This document shows, piece after piece, positions 34,201-46,016 of a stretch of 64,000 nt of DNA (position 1 is its first letter; each line of letters starts with the position of its first letter). Where the stretch lies: NCBI GenBank assembly GCA_021464415.1, contig CM038467.1, positions 48,793,715 to 48,857,714 on the forward strand. Direction: 5' to 3'. Under the pieces are notes generated by a model. It made no database searches and was not told the origin of the DNA. It saw only the letters and a list, made by a program, of their open reading frames with translations. This DNA is from Lonicera japonica (Eukaryota; Streptophyta; Magnoliopsida; Dipsacales; Caprifoliaceae). The translations under genes and the position numbers were made by a program.

Positions 34201-37200
34201 AAAATTGAAAAAACCCGTGGATATAGATAAGAATTAAACAAAATAATATTAACTTTTTATAGGATAACAAATTATTATAGATAAGAAAAAATATTACAGT
34301 TCTCCTATTTCTAAGTGAAAAATTAAGTTTTACCATGTTTTAATACTAAAAGTTAATTCATGAAAATATTTCATGAAAATATGAATATCTATAATTGACG
34401 ATTCTTCATATTTAATATTCATCCAGATCGAATATAATGTGATTTGTTAGTGAAGTAGTTAATTAATATAGAAACAAATTAGTATGTTTAATGTACTGAC
34501 AAATCTAATGATATACATATAGCCATAATTATGATTCCAACCAAAAATAAATTGGGATGTGGATGTTCTTAAAATACTATCAAATTTAATGAAATATATA
34601 TGTAGTCATAATTTTGAGTTGAATTTGTTAGGTTTATATTTTTAGTTGGCTTAATTTCGATGCCAAAAGTATTTTTCTATTATAATTGTTTGAATCGAAT
34701 CGAAGATTTGAAAATGCGACAATCAACGGAAGCTCGTCAAATTTACCGGATGTAACGTACATAATTCTGGACCTTAGGTAAGTTGGTTATATGATTTGAT
34801 TCAAAATATAGGTGATAGTTGTACGTTAAATTCGAAATTAAAAAACTTTTGAATCAAATTTATTTTTAAAATATTTTTACTAAATTTTGCAGAAATTTGA
34901 AAAGTCTCGTCCACATAAATTATTGAGGAACTTTTTTTTTTTTCATATCTAACATGCATTATAAAATTGCCTCTGAAATTTGATTCGAATTGGTACCTAA
35001 ACGTATTTAATATGACGAAATAAAAAATATATATTAAAAGAAAAGTTTTTATTTAATTTTAAAGATTTAAATTAAATGAAAAAAAATGAAAAACTTTAAA
35101 GGTTGGCCACGTGTGCTAAATTTTAATGAGTAGTTTGAAAGGTCAAACCTTTTAAAAGTTTCCTCTTCTTTTTTTTTTTGTTAATTTAAAAAAAAAAGAA
35201 AAAAGAGAGATGGGAAAGTTTGAAAAAGTCTCCCATAATATTTTGAAATCGTGGACCGGTCCGGCGCAATGATTTTTCATAGAATAGCTTTTTTTAAAAT
35301 TTCGAACCGGTATAATTTTTGGTCTCGGACTGGTCTGGCATATATTTTTCTAGGCATCTATTTTTATTACAAAAATTTCTCTTTTAATATTTTTAACTTA
35401 TTTTAAAAAGAATTTTGACTCTATATTTTTCCTATAAATATAACTATTGGTTTTGGTCAGAAATACATGATTCTAGAAAGCATTTTGAGGCAAAAAATAT
35501 CCAGACGCTAGAATCAATTTTTGAAAATTTTGAGACCCCACTTAAGTTTTGTTTACATGCCATAGGAGATCTTATTGTTTTTCAATTTTAAGACCTAGGG
35601 TTCTAAACGTTCACGGTCATGCAGGAGTGTCTTTAATTGTGATTGGAGATGGGGTGAGCGTAGTGGCTAACGCGCGAATAGGGAGATCGCAGATGGGGGT
35701 GAAAGATTATGATCAAGTGCATAGAAGGAGGCGATGAGTAAGCCGAAAAATCGGGAAGCGCTATGCCAAGCCAGCTGCGGTTGAATTCTACGTTCAATGG
35801 ATTGACGGGACTGCTGTGTAAATTACGGGGAATCAATTTTTTTGAGTCTGTAATTCCGTTTTGATCATAGTGAAGCACTGTCGGTTAGTTACGAAAATTA
35901 GTCCTAAGTAACTAGGAATACCTCATAAATACCTTGTGTTGTGGATTGCGTTTTGAGTGATTGCTTAATTGATTTAATTGATATGAAACACAACACATGT
36001 TTTGACTTTAAAATTGATTTGACCTAGAGTTTCAATTCCACTTATCAAATTTAAAATTATTTTTGAGAAAAACTCTAACATCAACTTGGGCAATACGATC
36101 ACTAATTTATTTCTTCAGAATTCATGACACCTATAAGCCGTTAGATCAAAAGACGAATCACTGCAATTAAATCCAAAAGATAAACAACTGAAATTAAATC
36201 CTGACCACGAGTTAGGAATATAAACAATTATTTATTTATTTATTAATAATTAGACATGCCCATACCTATGGTACTATCGACTTGAAATCATGTTGAGTTT
36301 CAAAAAACATGTTCTAAATCCAATTCATCAAGGATATATTGTAGGGCGTTGAAAAAAATTGCACTTGCTTGTTTCCAATATGCATAGCCCAAACTCGATA
36401 CTCAAAGTTGACCTACTTGTTGGCATTGTAGTTATAAGATACCATAAGTCGTATGATATCCGTTTATAACCCATTTATAACTACACGTTAAGATTTTATC
36501 CATATCCAGAAAATTTGTGTCGATTTTGTGTTGTGTTATCATAGCATGTAATAAATGGTTAGGTCTACTATAAACGTATTTTAAAGAAAAATTGTTATAT
36601 TTAGGTTGGATAAGATCAAATAGGTTAAATATAAGTAAACCTGAACCTGATCCAAGTTTGTGTTGGGTATTTATTGTGGAACCCATATTAGCTATTTGTC
36701 TAAAAAAGCCCATTTCAAAGGCGACTTTTGAGGAGATTTTCCAAAAAAATCCCTCCTAAATCTAATTCATTGGATATTGTCTCAAAGTTCACTATAAGAA
36801 CCAGTTACAAGGAACTCACAAAATCTGTACAGTTTTTGTTTTGAAAAACCTGAACTTGTTTCTTTTCAATATGCATTACCCGAACTCAATATTTGCACTC
36901 GATCCATTCGGCAGCATTGCCGTTATAAAATACCATAAGACTTATAATATCCGTTTATGACTCATTTATAATAACTCGCGATAAGGTTTCACCCATAACT
37001 AGAAAATGCGTACTAATTTTGTGTTGTGTTTTAAGGCGTGTACAAAATTGTTAGTTTTATTATAAGAGTATTTAAAGAAAAACTATTATATTTAGGTTGG
37101 ATTAGATCAAGTGGGTTAAATTTATGCCAACTTGAGCCCGATCCAAACTCGTGATGGGTATTTGTTGTGGGACCCATATTCGCTTCGGTCTAAAAAAAAT

Positions 37201-39828
37201 CCATTTCAACCCCGACTTATTATGGAGATCCTAATCCATATGAAATTTATAGTGAAATTCAAGACGCATAATCCTGTAGTTCAAGGTTTTGTTTTGAAAG
37301 TTTAAATCCTGACCTATTGACCACACATTGTAATTATATGATACTATAATTGAATTTGATGAAAAATTCTAATATTCAAATCGGGTCGGAATACATCAAA
37401 CGGGTTAATCTAAATATAATTTTAAATAAAAGATAAATATTACGGTTGTCCTAATTACTCTAAGTTCATCTAAATAAAAATGGGAAAAAAATCAAATTTA
37501 TCATATTCAAATCGGGTTGGAAGGGATCAAACGGGATAATCTAAAAGGAATTTTAAATAAAAAATAAATATTACAAAATTATACCCAAAAAATAAATAAA
37601 AAGGAATTTTGATCTAACCACAAGTTGGGAATTTAAAAAAAATTTTAATTTATTAATAGATAGTTTTCTAAATTACAAATTTTTTAAACAAAATATATGG
37701 TGGACCTTGCACTCTGATAATTGGATAGTGGATTCATTAAAACAATTAATAAATAATTATTGTGGGTCTATTATATGGTTTGGTGCATTTACCGATTAGA
37801 ATGAAGGGTCATGTTTACTCTCAAATTCGGAGGATCAACAAATCGACTCTCTCAAAATCGAATTTGGTAGAGATAATCTTTATGATGAGTACATCATCTC
37901 CGCAAAATTTCATCACAAGATTCAATGTAAAACTGCGTGAGATGCTTATCTAAAATTTTAATGGTCGAAAATGAATATATTAATCAAAATTTTATTGCAT
38001 CCACTTCTGGTTTGAATTTATTGATGTAATTTTGTAAAAATGATCTACTTGATGTAGAGATTATCTCCACTAAATTTCATAAAAAAATCCATTGAACGGA
38101 ATTACATCGCAAGAATAATAGGAAGGAGCCAAGTCCCTCAAAAGAAACCCTCACTTTCTCTATTTATTAATTGTTGATCTAAAATCAAATATAAATTTCT
38201 TAAAGAACGTACACGATAGCGGTTTTTCATCCTTTCATTCAAGGAAAAAAAGACTCACACACACTCGCAAGAGCAACTACAATCAACTTACTATAGTTTC
38301 CTAAAATTTATTTGGGGATAAATTTATTTGAGTATTTAGAGCATTGTGTATTAATTATGCTAATTTTTTTTTATATTTTTGTGCTTTTGTCTTGAGACGG
38401 TTGGTGTTCGGAGACCTTGAGACAAAATAGAATATAATTTTAACGGAAAAAAATATAGAGCGTTTTATATATAATTAATTTGGATTTTAACTAAAAAAAG
38501 CCAGTAATATAATTACGTAATATATCAATAATAGAAATGATAGCTAATAATATAAAATAATCTTATACGGTTCCATTATTTAACTTGTGCACAAACTCAG
38601 CACGTACCATAACATAATAAATTAGGACTTTATGGTCCAAAGATAATAAATTGTTAGTAGAATAATTATAATGGGTTTAAAGAAGAAGATTTTGTAACAA
38701 TCTTAATAGATTTTTGTATAGAAGAAGAATAAGATTTTTGTAACAATCTTAAAAGTTTGGTGGCCAATTAGATTGTTTACTCTAAATATATTATTGATAT
38801 TTAGATGTTTATTTATAGGGTTTTATAATCCTAATGGAAGTAGAATAAAGAGTAAACAACTCAAATGGTTGCTAAACATTCCATCTAGTATTAAAATGAA
38901 CCACTTTGGCCATCTAACTTTGGAGTTAGTACAACTTTGGTTATTTATTCTAATTTTATTGTTAAAATGAAAGGAATGAAACCGTACTACGAGGCACATG
39001 GTTTCATTTAAGCTTATTTTGATCATTTTGGTTATAAAATAGCCCAAGTTGTGCTATTTGTTGAAGATTTTGATATGTTTTATACACTATGTATGTTTCA
39101 GTTTTGGCAAAAATTATCGGAGAAAAAGGTCGTTATGTTGCAATATGACAAAATGACTTTATACAAAGTCATGCGCCACGCAAAATGTATCGAATTTAAC
39201 AGCCAAATTTGACATAATGGTCAAAGGACGTGGTACTTACTCTGAAATTAGATCACCAAAATGGTACTTGATCAAAAATTTGGTGGCCATTTGATTTTTT
39301 TACTCTAAATATATTATTGATATTTAGACATTAATTTACAGGGTTTTATATTAGAATCCTAATAGAAGTAGAATCAAAATTAAAGATAAATTATGACTTT
39401 ATGATCCAAATATAATAAATTGTTAGTTGAAGAACTATAATTAGTATAGATAATAATAAATAAATCAAAGTTCTTTTTTGAAAAGTAGATTGAGCCCTAA
39501 TTATTATAACAAAATTTAAGTAAATGTTAAATTAAGTACACTACATGCACACGTAAAAATTAGAGGCCCTTAAAATTGTCTAGAAAGTTGGGGCCCAAGG
39601 CCAGTCGCTTTGCTAGCCTGACCCTCGGACTGGCCATATTTGAATTTGACATCTCATTTTGAGTCATATTCTATGAGTCAGACTCCTTTAAAAAAAACTA
39701 CCCTTAAAAAAAAAAAACACAAAAAACACACTCAAATATAAGCAGAAGATATGGCAAGAATGGACCAAGTTTTAAGTGATTTATCTCTAAGTTTAAATTG
39801 AGGGAGAAGTTTGAGGAATGATTCTTAC
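31201..39828 (-). other. 8.6-kb intron between TIR and NB-ARC
   Basis: AT-rich, with no intact gene. It holds a diverged repeat family built around TATTATAAGAATATTTAAAG and GGGTTAAATTTA at about 31560, 31810, 32745, 33805, 34100, 36540, 37040 and 37330; a ~490-bp tandem pair of the same material (about 36290-36720 and 36780-37215); a C run at 33032-33048; and a direct repeat (38757-38840 and 39280-39360, TTTACTCTAAATATATTATT). A GC-richer patch lies at 35600-35830. Such size suggests repeated insertions in a once normal intron. Confidence 0.6.
33032..33048. repeat. C homopolymer run
   Basis: An uninterrupted run of C followed by a T run within the TNL intron; the exact length may be affected by sequencing. 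Confidence 0.9.
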
Positions 39829-40367
39829 CTGCCAGCTTGCTTCTTTAATACCAATCCCGTTAAATTTGCAATTTCCTCAAGTGCTACCTTTCAACATTGG
39901 AGCTTTTCTGTCCATTCTTTCTTTTTTTCATCGTCAATTTCGGTATCGTTTAGTTCCTCTTCATATTTAGCAAATGCTTCTCCAATGCTCCCTTTTTGAT
40001 TCCTAATATCGGATGGATCCACGTCATAGAAGACCGGCAAAACTTCATGTCCACTACTACTCCTCCTACTCCACTCGAGAATCATCACAACTTCATCTAG
40101 ACACCATTTTGAAGATGCATAGTTCTTTGACAAGACTATTATCGAAATCCTCGATTGCTGTATTGCTTTGTGCAATTCTAACTTTAACCTCTTTCCCCTC
40201 TCAATCTCATCATTGTCTCTAAATGTGCAGAGTCCGGCTTGGACCAGCGCTCTATAGAGATGATCGGTAAAGGTTTTTCGAGTATCCTCACCTCTAAAAC
40301 TCAAAAACACTTGATAGTTGTATTTAAATGTTGAAGAGGAGGCTTCTTGAGCTCTTATAATAGCCAT
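39829..40367 (-). pseudogene. TNL exon 1: TIR domain
   Basis: Start ATG at 40367 (MAIIRAQEASSSTFKYN) is preferred because it sits just before the TIR core; the open frame upstream is not conserved-looking. The TIR contains SFRGEDTRKTFTDHLY, LSKNYASSKWCLDE and VLPVFYDVDPSDIR, including the glutamate (KWCLDE region) that most TIR enzymes need for NAD cleavage. TGA at 39889-39891 stops it 20 codons before the donor CAG/GTAAGA at 39829; after the stop the frame still reads the usual EEIANLTGL. Confidence 0.85.
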
Positions 40368-42448
40368 TGAATAGAGTTGGTAAGTATTGGGAAATAAATG
40401 TGTTGGTGGGGAAATGTAGTTAAAATCAAAAGGCACAATACTATTTTACGCTCAACTAGATTTTAAAAATATGGTGTGTATATGTATAATAACATAAGAT
40501 AGTTGATATTATTTGATTAAGGTTGGTACTATTTGGAGTCAAAGAGTTAGTGGGGAAATCAATGAAGACTTCCAAGAAAATCTATGAATAAGAATTCAAG
40601 AATTTGATCAAGGTTGGTGGAGTCAATGAATTCTTCCCAAAATATCTATGGATCCTAGGACGGGCAGTGTGGAAAATAATAATTCAAGAATTTGAATGAG
40701 TTACGCACCACGGAAATTGGACGACTGATGTTTTATTAGACTCCCCGCACACACGCAATGTAAAAATATTCTTGGCACATTTATAATTTCAGCAGAAATA
40801 TTTAACATCAGGCTACACACGTCAAGATAATTTTAATTTATTATTTGTATATTTTTATTTTATTATTTTAAGAATAATATTTTTTATTTTAATAATTAAG
40901 ATTTTAGTAATGTTTAGATAAATAATTTTGGTATATTTTGTTTTAGGTAATTTGGGTTTCTTTATAGTCAAATGATTTGATTTAGAGTATTTTTCAAGCA
41001 ATCCTAATTATTTTAGGTTTAGGATTAGAGTGGTACAAATAAATCTTGCCCCATACGTAATGGATCAATTATATTATTCTTATTCTTTAATAAAGATTAA
41101 TTTAGAGTTTTTACTCTCTTCGTTGGAGATTCTTATCTTGTTCTTGGAATTCTACGTCGGTAAGTTCCTTATCAAATATCTGTGTCGCGTCATAACAAAA
41201 TTAAAAGACCTCCAAAGTGGGTAAACACGAGTTTAGATTATTTAGCAACAAGTGTTCAATTCATGTTGCAAGGAAATTGTTGAAAGTTTCGAAGACTAGA
41301 AACTTTATGTTTGAAAGTTTAGAGTGACTCATGAAATATATTCATTACATCCCCCTGTGTTTGAAAGTTTCTAAGATAAGAGAAAGGAGCATAGATATAT
41401 ATATATATCAAATTTTCATTGCACCTATTTTATGTTTGAATTTCTTGATGAAATTTGTAGAGATGATCTAGTCCTTATATATGTAGAGATCATATCCGTT
41501 AAGTTTCATGAAAAAATTCATCTATTTAACTCTTAAACTCTATTGGACAAAATTAAACAAAAATTATAATGGAGAGGAGCACCAGATCATAGATTTTGTA
41601 ACACATTTAAAAACTAAAATATAAGTGCTTAAAACAGTCACAAAAAATTGTACGGGTTATTCTCAGGTTGTAAGTGTGGTAAGCACTTATTAAATTTGTA
41701 AGTGTCCACAACACTTACAAAATAAGAAACCTAATAAACATTACTGTCACTTTTTACATAAATAACCAATCATGTGACAAACTTTATATTTTTTTTATTT
41801 AATAAAATGAAACCCTAGAAGCCTAGCCACAAACGAAAATCAATTGCCATCGTCAATTCGTCATCAACACCTCCCTCATTACCATCGCCAGTGCCAACTC
41901 GCCGTCGATCAAAAATGAGGGCTCAAAACTTAAGGAGAACAATATGCTTCTAAGCAGTGATGGAGCCGGGAATAATTTTCAGGGGGGCCAAAAAAATTTT
42001 AAGCCAAATCAAACTCAATAATTATGTTTACAGGCCAATTTTTTTACTAAAATACTTCTCCATTATGTTTCGTTATTTTAGAAAAGTTAAAAATGATATA
42101 CTAAAATTAATTATATATTTTGAAATATATTTATCAACTCAATATTCAACCTACTATAACCAACAAACACATATATTAATCTAAATATTAATTTATCAAA
42201 TAACAATCTAATAAACAAATTAACCTCAATAATCAAATTTAATATCAATATTTAACAATTTAATAAGCAAATCAACCTCAATAATCAAATTTAATATCAA
42301 TATTTAACAATCTAAGAAGCAAATCAACATTAATAAATAATAACCAACAGACAAATATATTAACAATTTAAGAAACAAATCAACATTAAAACACCTAATT
42401 CTTAATATTCAAAATTTTAAAAAAATGTGTAAGATTATAAAAAACAAA
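40368..42448. other. Intergenic DNA upstream of the TNL relic
   Basis: Contains the presumed TNL promoter. A CAGTGATGGAGCCGGG stretch at about 41956 looks like the end of a MITE, but its partner end was not found. Tandem variants of AACAATCTAA(T/G)AA(A/G)CAAAT occur at 42200-42380. Confidence 0.5.
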
Positions 42449-43579
42449 TCTAACCTAAAATACCGGAACAAATAAAATGAATATGGAAAGAGGAGCTACT
42501 GCACTGCTGATTGCTATTGCCAAAACAAAAATGGAGGCTGTGTTTAAAAAAAACGAACGAATGAACGACGGTGAAAAAGAAAGGGTAGAAAGGGGCGGCC
42601 AATGCAGTTCTATCATTTAAGCTATAACATATAATCTAATCTATATTATACTACAGCACCCTAAACTTATACACGTAATTACGCAAGCCACCCCCACTTA
42701 AACTCCACGCCTAACTTTGCTTACTTTATCTATATTACAACACCTGCCCTTAAACTTATACGCTCAATCACACACATCCCCCTCACCCAGAACCCTGTTC
42801 AATTACACAATGGCCCCTGATATTTCCCTTCTCGCACATCAACCCTCATACTCTCTAAAAATTTTCAAAAGTCCAAGTGAGGCCACGTGCCTCCACCCCT
42901 GCTTCAAGGGGTTCAACCCTTCTCGCTGCGTTGGTAAGTTTGGTAATTCGTGTTGTATTATATTTTTATTTTTACAATTTATATATCGAATTTCCCTTCT
43001 CGCACATCAACCCTCATACTCTCTAAAAATTTTCAAAAGTCCAGGTGAGGCCACGTGCCTCCACCCCTGCTTCGAGGGGTTCAACCCTTCTCGCTGCGTT
43101 GGTAAGTTTGGTAATTCGTGTTGTATTATATTTTTATTTTTACAATTTATATATTGAATTGCTGCTTGGAATGTGTTTTCTTGATATGGTAATAGGTTGT
43201 AAATGTGTATTAGGTTTATCTTATTGTTTGAACTGTGCAACTTTATGGATTGAATTGTTGATTTCTACTCTATTTTGCTTATACTGTTGATATTATGTTT
43301 TGTTTCAAGCTCTAGGTAAGTTCATGTGTCCCCTCTAACTTGATCCTTATTGAACATATAGATACAAGTTTAGTATTTGATCGCAGAAACCGATGGATAT
43401 TACGAATACATGTGTATATATGATTATTCCCTACATTAACAATTGCAACGCATACTTTTAGTGGCTTAAGGTATCAAGCATACCAAGTGTTTGTTAAAAG
43501 GCTTATGCATATTAGTTTGGTAATTTCAATATCATTTCGGCCAATTATGATCTTAAATTTTTGTTTCGACGCCATTTTA
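42449..43579 (+). repeat. 1131-bp tandem duplication, copy 1
   Basis: TCTAACCTAAAATACCGGAA occurs at 42449 and at 43580. The unit runs from there to about 43579 and matches 43580-43618 joined to 61926-62849. It is non-coding as far as I can see: a stretch of C-rich leader-like sequence, then GTTGGTAAGTTTGG, which looks like an exon-intron border. It contains its own 168-bp duplication. Confidence 0.85.
42823..43158 (+). repeat. 168-bp duplication nested in copy 1
   Basis: TTTCCCTTCTCGCACATCAA starts at 42823 and 42991. The following 168 bp are nearly identical (AAGTG/AGGTG and AAGGGG/GAGGGG differences). The second copy of the larger repeat (62256 on) has only one unit; the length arithmetic (39 + 924 + 168 = 1131) agrees. 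Confidence 0.9.
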
Positions 43580-43618
43580 TCTAACCTAAAATACCGGAAC
43601 AAATAAAGAATGTAGATG
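43580..43618 (+). repeat. 1131-bp duplication, copy 2, left piece
   Basis: The first 39 bp of copy 2, ending in AGATG, the left target-site duplication of element B. The rest of copy 2 continues at 61921. Confidence 0.85.
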
Positions 43619-44835
43619 TGTGAGAATCCGGACCCCCGCGACTCGAGAGGAGGCAGTCCTCGTTCTCGGTTTTATTTGAAAACGTGTTTTGTAAAGTCGC
43701 CAGTTTGTTTTACGAGAAAACAAACAAAAGATCGTACGAAGAATAATTCGATGACGAACTACCTTTCATACGTTTGAAACCAGAGTTTTAAAATATACTT
43801 TGCTAGGGTTCGGGAACTACGTTACGAATTGGGAAGGTGTTGGGCACCCAATTCGCCCTTTCGGTCTCTTAATGGATCATGTATCTAATTCCTATTTTAG
43901 ATATCTTGCAAGTAGTTTGGATAGTTTTCAGAATAGTCTTTTCCGGATAAATTCAATTTAAAATAGTACTTTGAAATCAGACTCGAGCTTTGCGAGCGCC
44001 TACGTATTCATTCATAGAATGAAATCAGAGTCTCGTAGTTCCTTTCTTTTGGAAACTATTTTTGTATTTTTGTTTGTTTTGAAAACGTGTCAAAACAGAT
44101 TTTAGATTTTCTATTACAGTTTAGAATAGACTAGTTTAGAAAACAACGAATTTCTTTGCAAGTTATCTAATTTTTTGTATTAAAATATGAATTCAAATAC
44201 AGTATTGAAATTAGTAGAGTAGAAGAAAGACGTACCTGATGCGCCTGAAGAAGAAATGTGAACCTTGCCTGATTGCCTTGCTTGCCTCCTTCTCTCTCTA
44301 GAACTTTCTCTCTCTAAAGATTTCTCTCACTAGCCTTCTTTCTCACACTAAAAATTCTCTAAAAGAAGACTCTCTAATGATTTTGACAGAACTTCGCCTT
44401 ACTAAAAACACTAGTGAGTGTTGATGTCCTCAAATGAGAGCCCAAGGGTCCTATTTATAGCAAAAATCCCGCCAAAAACGCTCCAAAATAGGCCAACCGC
44501 AGGGGGTAGCCGCAGGGCGTGCGGCTGGGAGCGTGCGGTTGGGGGTAGCCGCAGGGCATGCGGCTGGGGCGTGCGGTTGGGGCGTGCGGCTGGGGGCTAC
44601 GGTTGGCTCACAAAAATGCACGGGAACACTCGGAAATAACTCAATTTTCTAACAGGTCGATCCCTGTCCTAGTAAGCGAGGAAGCAACAAAGGTTATATC
44701 AAACTCCTCACGCGGCCAGAATTGGAGTCTTTCCTAACGGTCTCCTATATGTATGATGACTCAACACTTGATGTAAGATGCTTGTTTTTAAGAAAAACAG
44801 AGTTCGCACGAGAGTCGTGGATTGGGGTGTTCACA
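43619..44835 (-). mobile_element. Element B 3' LTR (1217 bp)
   Basis: Same sequence as 60625-61920 but about 79 bp shorter, mostly because part of the GC-rich promoter repeat is missing. Followed (minus direction) by the TSD; preceded by the purine tract CGAGAGGGTC at 44836-44845. Confidence 0.9.
44452..44459 (-). promoter_or_regulatory. TATA box of the 3' LTR of element B
   Basis: Reads TATAAATA on the minus strand within TTTTTGCTATAAATAGG, downstream of the GC-rich repeat cassette at 44485-44605. Confidence 0.75.
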
Positions 44836-45250
44836 GACCCTCTCGTCCCGGGATTCTTGTCCGCAAGAATTCAGGGACGATAAGAAGACAACGATTCACG
44901 ACTTTCAGGTGAATCTCAATGAGGTGATAATTGAATCAGAGTGTACCCTTTTCTGGCATATGGATCTTGTTGCGTTCCAGGCGATGCGATCCCCGATCGC
45001 CCCTTTCCTTTCGGCCAAGCGACATGATGCATCAATCTTTCCTTCTGTCTACCCTCAGCGGTACGCTACCCTCAGTGGCATACCACCCTTAGTGTACAGG
45101 ACTTCACGTGAGAAGTTTTGGCATTCATTGAGTCCAAATGATCGTAACGAAAAAGTGCTTCAAAGGTTTCTCAATTTTTTTAGGAAAAAGTGAAAGAAAG
45201 AATGTTTTGGGTTCCGTGATATATCCCTTCGTGGGGATCTGGAGTTTTAA
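44836..45250. other. Polypurine tract and spacer next to the 3' LTR of element B
   Basis: 44836-44845 is the polypurine tract (minus strand). The rest has an open frame on the plus strand (to 45193) without a recognisable domain, which I do not call a gene. Confidence 0.5.
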
Positions 45251-45284
45251 GAAGAAATCAATATCTTTTGAGAAATTTGAAAAC

Positions 45285-46005
45285 TCCCATCGTGGGGAGT
45301 GTGGGGATAAAGTTATTCCCTTCGTGGGGAATGCACGGTAAAGGTTATTTCCCTTCGTGGGGAAAGGGGATCGGAAGAAATTCCCATCGTGGGGAATGCG
45401 AAGAATTCCTAACTCTGAGGAATTCAGGAAGAAATTCCCTTCTTGGGAAACAGACGGTAAAGGTTATTTCCTTCGTGGGGAAAGGGGATCGGAAGAAATT
45501 CCCATCGTGGGGAATGTGAAGAATTCCTAACTCTGAGGAATTCAGGAAGAAATTCCCTTCTTGGGGAACAAACGGTAAAGGTTATTTCCCTTCGTGGGGA
45601 AAGTGATTTCGGAAAAATTCCCATCGTGGGGAATGCGAAGAATTCCTAACTCTGAGAAATTCAAAAAATTCCCTTCATGGGGAACACGTGGAGTCGTTAT
45701 TTCTCTTCGTGGGGAAAGTGATTTCAGAAAAATTCCCATCGTGGGAAATGCGAAGAATTCCTAACTCTGAGGAATTCAAAAAATTCCCTTCGTGGGGAAC
45801 ACGTGGAGTCGTTATTTCCCTTCGTGGGGAAAGGAGTTTCGAAAAAATTCCCATCGTGGGGAATGCGAAGAATTCCTAACTCTGAGGAATTCAGAAAATT
45901 CCCTTCGTGGGGAACATGTGGAGTCGTTATTTCCCTTCGTGGGGAAAGGGGTTTCGAAAAAATTCCCATCGTGGGGAATGCGAAGAATTCCTAACTCGGA
46001 AAATT
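45285..46005. repeat. 115-119-bp tandem repeat made of hairpin modules
   Basis: TTCCCATCGTGGGGAA recurs at 45381, 45499, 45618, 45733, 45848 and 45963. Each unit holds three kinds of short inverted repeat: TTCCC(A/T)TCGTGGGGAA, and GAATTCCT-AACTCTG-AGGAATTC, an 8-bp stem with a 7-base loop. Overlapping open frames in many phases are by-products of the repeat. It lies between the 3' LTR of element B and the antisense PMD gene. Confidence 0.9.
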
Positions 46006-46016
46006 CCCTAACACTG

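Larger units (their letters stand above)
27933..40367 (-). pseudogene. TIR-NBS-LRR resistance-gene relic, six exons
   Basis: Exons inferred from frames and GT-AG sites: TIR 40367-39829; NB-ARC 31200-30102; 30012-29614; LRR 29483-28922; 28868-28597; C-terminal 28476-27933. TNL proteins are intracellular receptors for pathogen effectors. Motifs in order: TIR (YQVFLSFRGEDTRKTF), P-loop GMGGIGKTT, kinase-2 ILVIIDNVDE, RNBS-B KIIITTRN, GLPL, then LRRs and a post-LRR domain. The MHD motif reads MHQ. Breaks: stop at 39889-39891, stop at 30927-30929, stop at 29124-29126, a stop in exon 5 (LKL*EIQG), and a frameshift near 28125. The first intron is 8.6 kb. Gene order and motif spacing are otherwise complete, so decay looks recent to moderate. 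Confidence 0.87.

Noticed and set aside
41956..42020. End of a DNA transposon (CAGTGATGGAGCCGGG)
   Set aside because: No matching inverted end or target duplication found.
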